From Bacilli bacterium (lineage in GTDB: Bacteria; Bacillota_I; Bacilli_A; RF39; UBA660), in the NCBI GenBank assembly GCA_900772435.1, contig CAAHEM010000074.1, positions 1 to 5,046 of the forward strand: 5,046 nt of DNA. The letters run 5' to 3'. The position numbers and the translations under genes are program-made. Shown piece after piece: positions 3,305 to 5,046 of this stretch. The notes under the pieces are model-generated. The model had not been told where the DNA came from, ran no database searches, and saw only the letters and a program-made list of their open reading frames with translations. Each line of letters begins with the position of its first letter. Position 1 is the first letter of the stretch.

Positions 3305-5046
3305 TATTTAACAGTAAATTTAAGTGTACTTGGTATTTTAGTAACACTACTGTCATTAAACTTATCAGCCGCAGTTTGGTCTTTAGCATATCCTATAGTT
3401 GCTTTAGCTGCACTAAACATTATATTCATATTAGTTACATTATCAATATTGAAATTACTTAAATCTAATAATTCAGCCTTACTTCCTTGGAACATAGCAC
3501 TCATATCAGTAACCTTTTCAGTATTAAACTTACTAACATCTAAAGTTTTTGATTTACTATAGTAGAACATCCATGACATATCAGTAACATTACTTGTATC
3601 AAAATTACTTACATCCAAATTAATTATATTACTTGAGTTAAACATTCCAGACATATTAATCACACTTTGAGTATTAAATTTGCTTACATCAACATCAGTT
3701 GCAGAACATTGGCCGAACATCAAACGCATGTTCTTCACATTACTTGTATCAAAACTTGAAACATCTATTTTTTTAGCTTTTGAAAATCTAAACATAAAAC
3801 TCATATCAGTTACATTACTTGTATCAAAACTTGTTAAATCTAAATTTTCTGCTTCAGCGCCATCAAACATTAAATACATATTTTTAACTTTTGAAGTATT
3901 AAAATTACTCAAATCCAATGTTTTAGCTTTAGCACCTTCAAACATTCCACCCATACCAGTAACATTACTCGTATTAAAATTGCTTATATCTAATTCTTCA
4001 GCTAAAGTACCTCTAAACATGAATCCCATTTCTTTAACTTTACTTGTATCAAAACTCTTAAGATTTAAATCAGTCGCTGATGAACCCCAAAACATTCCAT
4101 ACATAGTCGTTACATTAGAAGTGTTGAAACTTGAAAGATCTAATGAAGTCATTTTACTTCCAAAGAACATGTTATCCATATATATAACATTAGAAGTATT
4201 AAAATTATTTAAATCTAAGGTTTCAACTAAAACACCTCTAAACATATTACCCATATTTGTTACTTTACTTGTATCAAATCCGCTTACATCTAAAGTAGTT
4301 GTTTTACTTCCATTAAACATACTATGCATAAGAGTTACATTACTTGTATTAAAGAAACTAACATCTAAATCAGTTGCAGCACTAGATGCAAACATATAAC
4401 TCATATTATCAACTTTTGCTGTATTTAAACTACTTAAATCTATACTTGTAGCCTTACTATCACTATACATATTAGACATAGCGATAACTGGTTTATCATT
4501 TATATATGTACATACTTTACTAGTTACTGGTTCAGTACTAGTTTTATCTGTAAGTTGTACTCCCCATCCATCTTTTGAAAAAATATTCCATGCAAGACCA
4601 TCATCACTTCTAACACCAGCTTGTTTATATCTATAAGTATATTGACCATTGACATACTCAGCGCCTTGTTTCAAGTCACCATCAAATTTACAATAAACTC
4701 TTTCAGTTTTCTCCTTACATATTTCATCATCACTACAACTACAATATTCTTTATAATCATAATCTTTACTTGTAGCATAATCAAAAGAACCATCTTCATT
4801 TAATCCACAAAATAAATATGCTTTTTCATTACCATACACACCAGTTTCAGAATCTAAATAATATGTAACATATCCTTTACAATCAGAACCCTTATATTTA
4901 ATATCATCTATATATTTATCACTACTCTTTTGAAGATCTTGAAGACATACTGTTTTTTTATCATTTACTGAAGTACTATAACTTTTAGGGCAAATCTTAG
5001 TTTGATCAATTGAATTCTTACAATAGTCTTCTACAAATAAATTTGC
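3304..5046 (-). CDS. BspA-like DUF285-repeat surface protein, N-terminus outside window
   Basis: At least 580 residues are visible. The frame stays open to the last base, so the GTG at 4839 is internal and not the start. Visible residues 1-180 are Cys-rich (about ten Cys) and include VCLQDLQKSSDKYIDDIKYK (33-52) and DCKGYVTYYLD (55-65), which resemble pilin-like domains of related Firmicutes. A linker with GAEYVNGQYTYRYKQ (128-142) and DGWGVQLTDK (159-168) follows. Then come one degenerate and fourteen clear 25-residue repeats of the BspA/DUF285 (PF03382) type. The typical unit is LDLSNFNTSNVTDMSWMF plus seven more residues. The last 29 residues, beginning GYAKDQTAADKFND and ending TLKFTVK, are the usual end of this family. 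There is no LPXTG motif or C-terminal membrane helix, so attachment must be N-terminal or the protein is secreted. Related proteins are solenoids involved in adhesion, which is inference here. Confidence 0.92.
   Translation of the reverse strand, partial: ANLFVEDYCKNSIDQTKICPKSYSTSVNDKKTVCLQDLQKSSDKYIDDIKYKGSDCKGYVTYYLDSETGVYGNEKAYLFCGLNEDGSFDYATSKDYDYKEYCSCSDDEICKEKTERVYCKFDGDLKQGAEYVNGQYTYRYKQAGVRSDDGLAWNIFSKDGWGVQLTDKTSTEPVTSKVCTYINDKPVIAMSNMYSDSKATSIDLSSLNTAKVDNMSYMFASSAATDLDVSFFNTSNVTLMHSMFNGSKTTTLDVSGFDTSKVTNMGNMFRGVLVETLDLNNFNTSNVIYMDNMFFGSKMTSLDLSSFNTSNVTTMYGMFWGSSATDLNLKSFDTSKVKEMGFMFRGTLAEELDISNFNTSNVTGMGGMFEGAKAKTLDLSNFNTSKVKNMYLMFDGAEAENLDLTSFDTSNVTDMSFMFRFSKAKKIDVSSFDTSNVKNMRLMFGQCSATDVDVSKFNTQSVINMSGMFNSSNIINLDVSNFDTSNVTDMSWMFYYSKSKTLDVSKFNTEKVTDMSAMFQGSKAELLDLSNFNIDNVTNMNIMFSAAKATIGYAKDQTAADKFNDSSVTKIPSTLKFTVK
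3307..3393 (-). other. C-terminal cap module of the surface protein
   Basis: These 29 codons follow the last full repeat. The pattern G-Y-A-[KR]-x-Q-x-x-A-D-[KR]-F-N, a Ser/Pro stretch, then L-x-F-x-V-K recurs at the end of many BspA/DUF285 proteins as I know them. It probably caps the solenoid. Its presence shows the natural C-terminus is intact. Confidence 0.65.
3394..4443 (-). repeat. Fourteen tandem 75-bp coding repeats (25-residue DUF285 units)
   Basis: The 1050 bases hold exactly fourteen in-frame units with no insertion or deletion. Consensus by position: L1 D2 [LV]3 S4, F6 [ND]7 T8 S9 [NK]10 V11, M14, M17 F18, often G20 [SA]21 K22 A23. V11, M14, M17 and F18 are present in all fourteen. 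D2 fails only in unit 6 (Asn), F6 only in unit 1 (Leu), and T8 only in unit 14 (Ile). Units differ mainly at positions 12-13, 15-16 and 19-25. On DNA level the units share short blocks such as the one coding NTSNV but have drifted, so this is an old array and not a recent expansion. Confidence 0.95.
4444..4518 (-). repeat. Degenerate first repeat (N-terminal cap of the solenoid)
   Basis: The 25 codons just before the array keep the register: Val at position 11, MSNM at 14-17, Tyr for Phe at 18 and SKATS at 21-25. The first ten positions (KVCTYINDKP) do not match. It is probably a capping unit that shields the end of the solenoid. Confidence 0.7.

Noticed and set aside
3304..3400. Sortase (LPXTG) anchor at the C-terminus of the surface protein
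   Set aside because: The protein ends in TLKFTVK with no LPXTG-like motif, hydrophobic helix or charged tail.
3680..4399. Long open frame on the plus strand across the repeat array
   Set aside because: The 75-bp period is a multiple of three, so a stop-free antisense frame in one unit stays open in all. It mirrors the DUF285 units and has no Shine-Dalgarno or independent protein features.
3394..4443. CRISPR or other non-coding tandem array
   Set aside because: The units are 75 bp, contiguous with no spacers, diverged at DNA level and conserved at protein level, so they are coding repeats.
4621..4803. Small Ile/Phe/Thr-rich plus-strand frame
   Set aside because: It is antisense to the Cys-rich region of the surface protein; its composition is simply the complement of Asp/Lys/Tyr-rich codons.
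4837..4839. GTG as the start of the surface-protein gene
   Set aside because: The same frame continues without a stop to 5046 and encodes coherent Cys-containing sequence (for example CKGYVTYY) that joins smoothly to this point. The GTG codes an internal Val.

Overview
This is a strongly AT-rich window whose genes all lie on the minus strand, so it is read from right to left. The low GC, the A/T-ending codons, the DMT/ASCH gene content and especially the DUF285/BspA-type surface protein suggest a low-GC Firmicute or Tenericutes-like gut bacterium (Bacilli, RF39 or Erysipelotrichia-type). This placement is an inference from style; there is no rRNA or other marker. Every Trp codon I checked is TGG and a TGA is used as a stop, so the standard bacterial code (table 11) fits and the Mycoplasma code does not.

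Layout in transcription order: (1) 5046-3304 is the 3' part of a large BspA-like surface protein gene. Its frame is open to the window edge, so the N-terminus is missing. It has a Cys-rich, possibly pilin-like region, then fourteen 25-residue DUF285 repeats with no length variation, a C-terminal cap and a terminator. (2) 3252-1647 is a compact three-gene operon: a small ASCH-domain protein, a ten-helix EamA/DMT transporter and a second, different ASCH-domain protein. It has one visible promoter and one visible terminator, with gaps of 2 and 8 nt between genes. (3) 1579-176 is a monocistronic pyruvate kinase gene (pyk) with its own promoter, a strong Shine-Dalgarno and a terminator. (4) 117-1 is the start of a small membrane protein gene that leaves the window.

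The regulatory layout is very compact. At all three transcription-unit junctions the stop codon sits in or at the edge of the terminator hairpin, and the likely promoter of the next unit overlaps the same hairpin. Each has an extended -10 (TGn) and a 17-nt spacer. No gene-free stretch exceeds 70 bases, and I see no RNA gene, mobile element, CRISPR array or origin.

The most interesting points are the ASCH-transporter-ASCH operon, which could handle a modified nucleoside or base (speculative), and the surface protein, which appears to join a pilin-like N-terminal region to a DUF285 solenoid. I found no clear evidence of a wholly new system.
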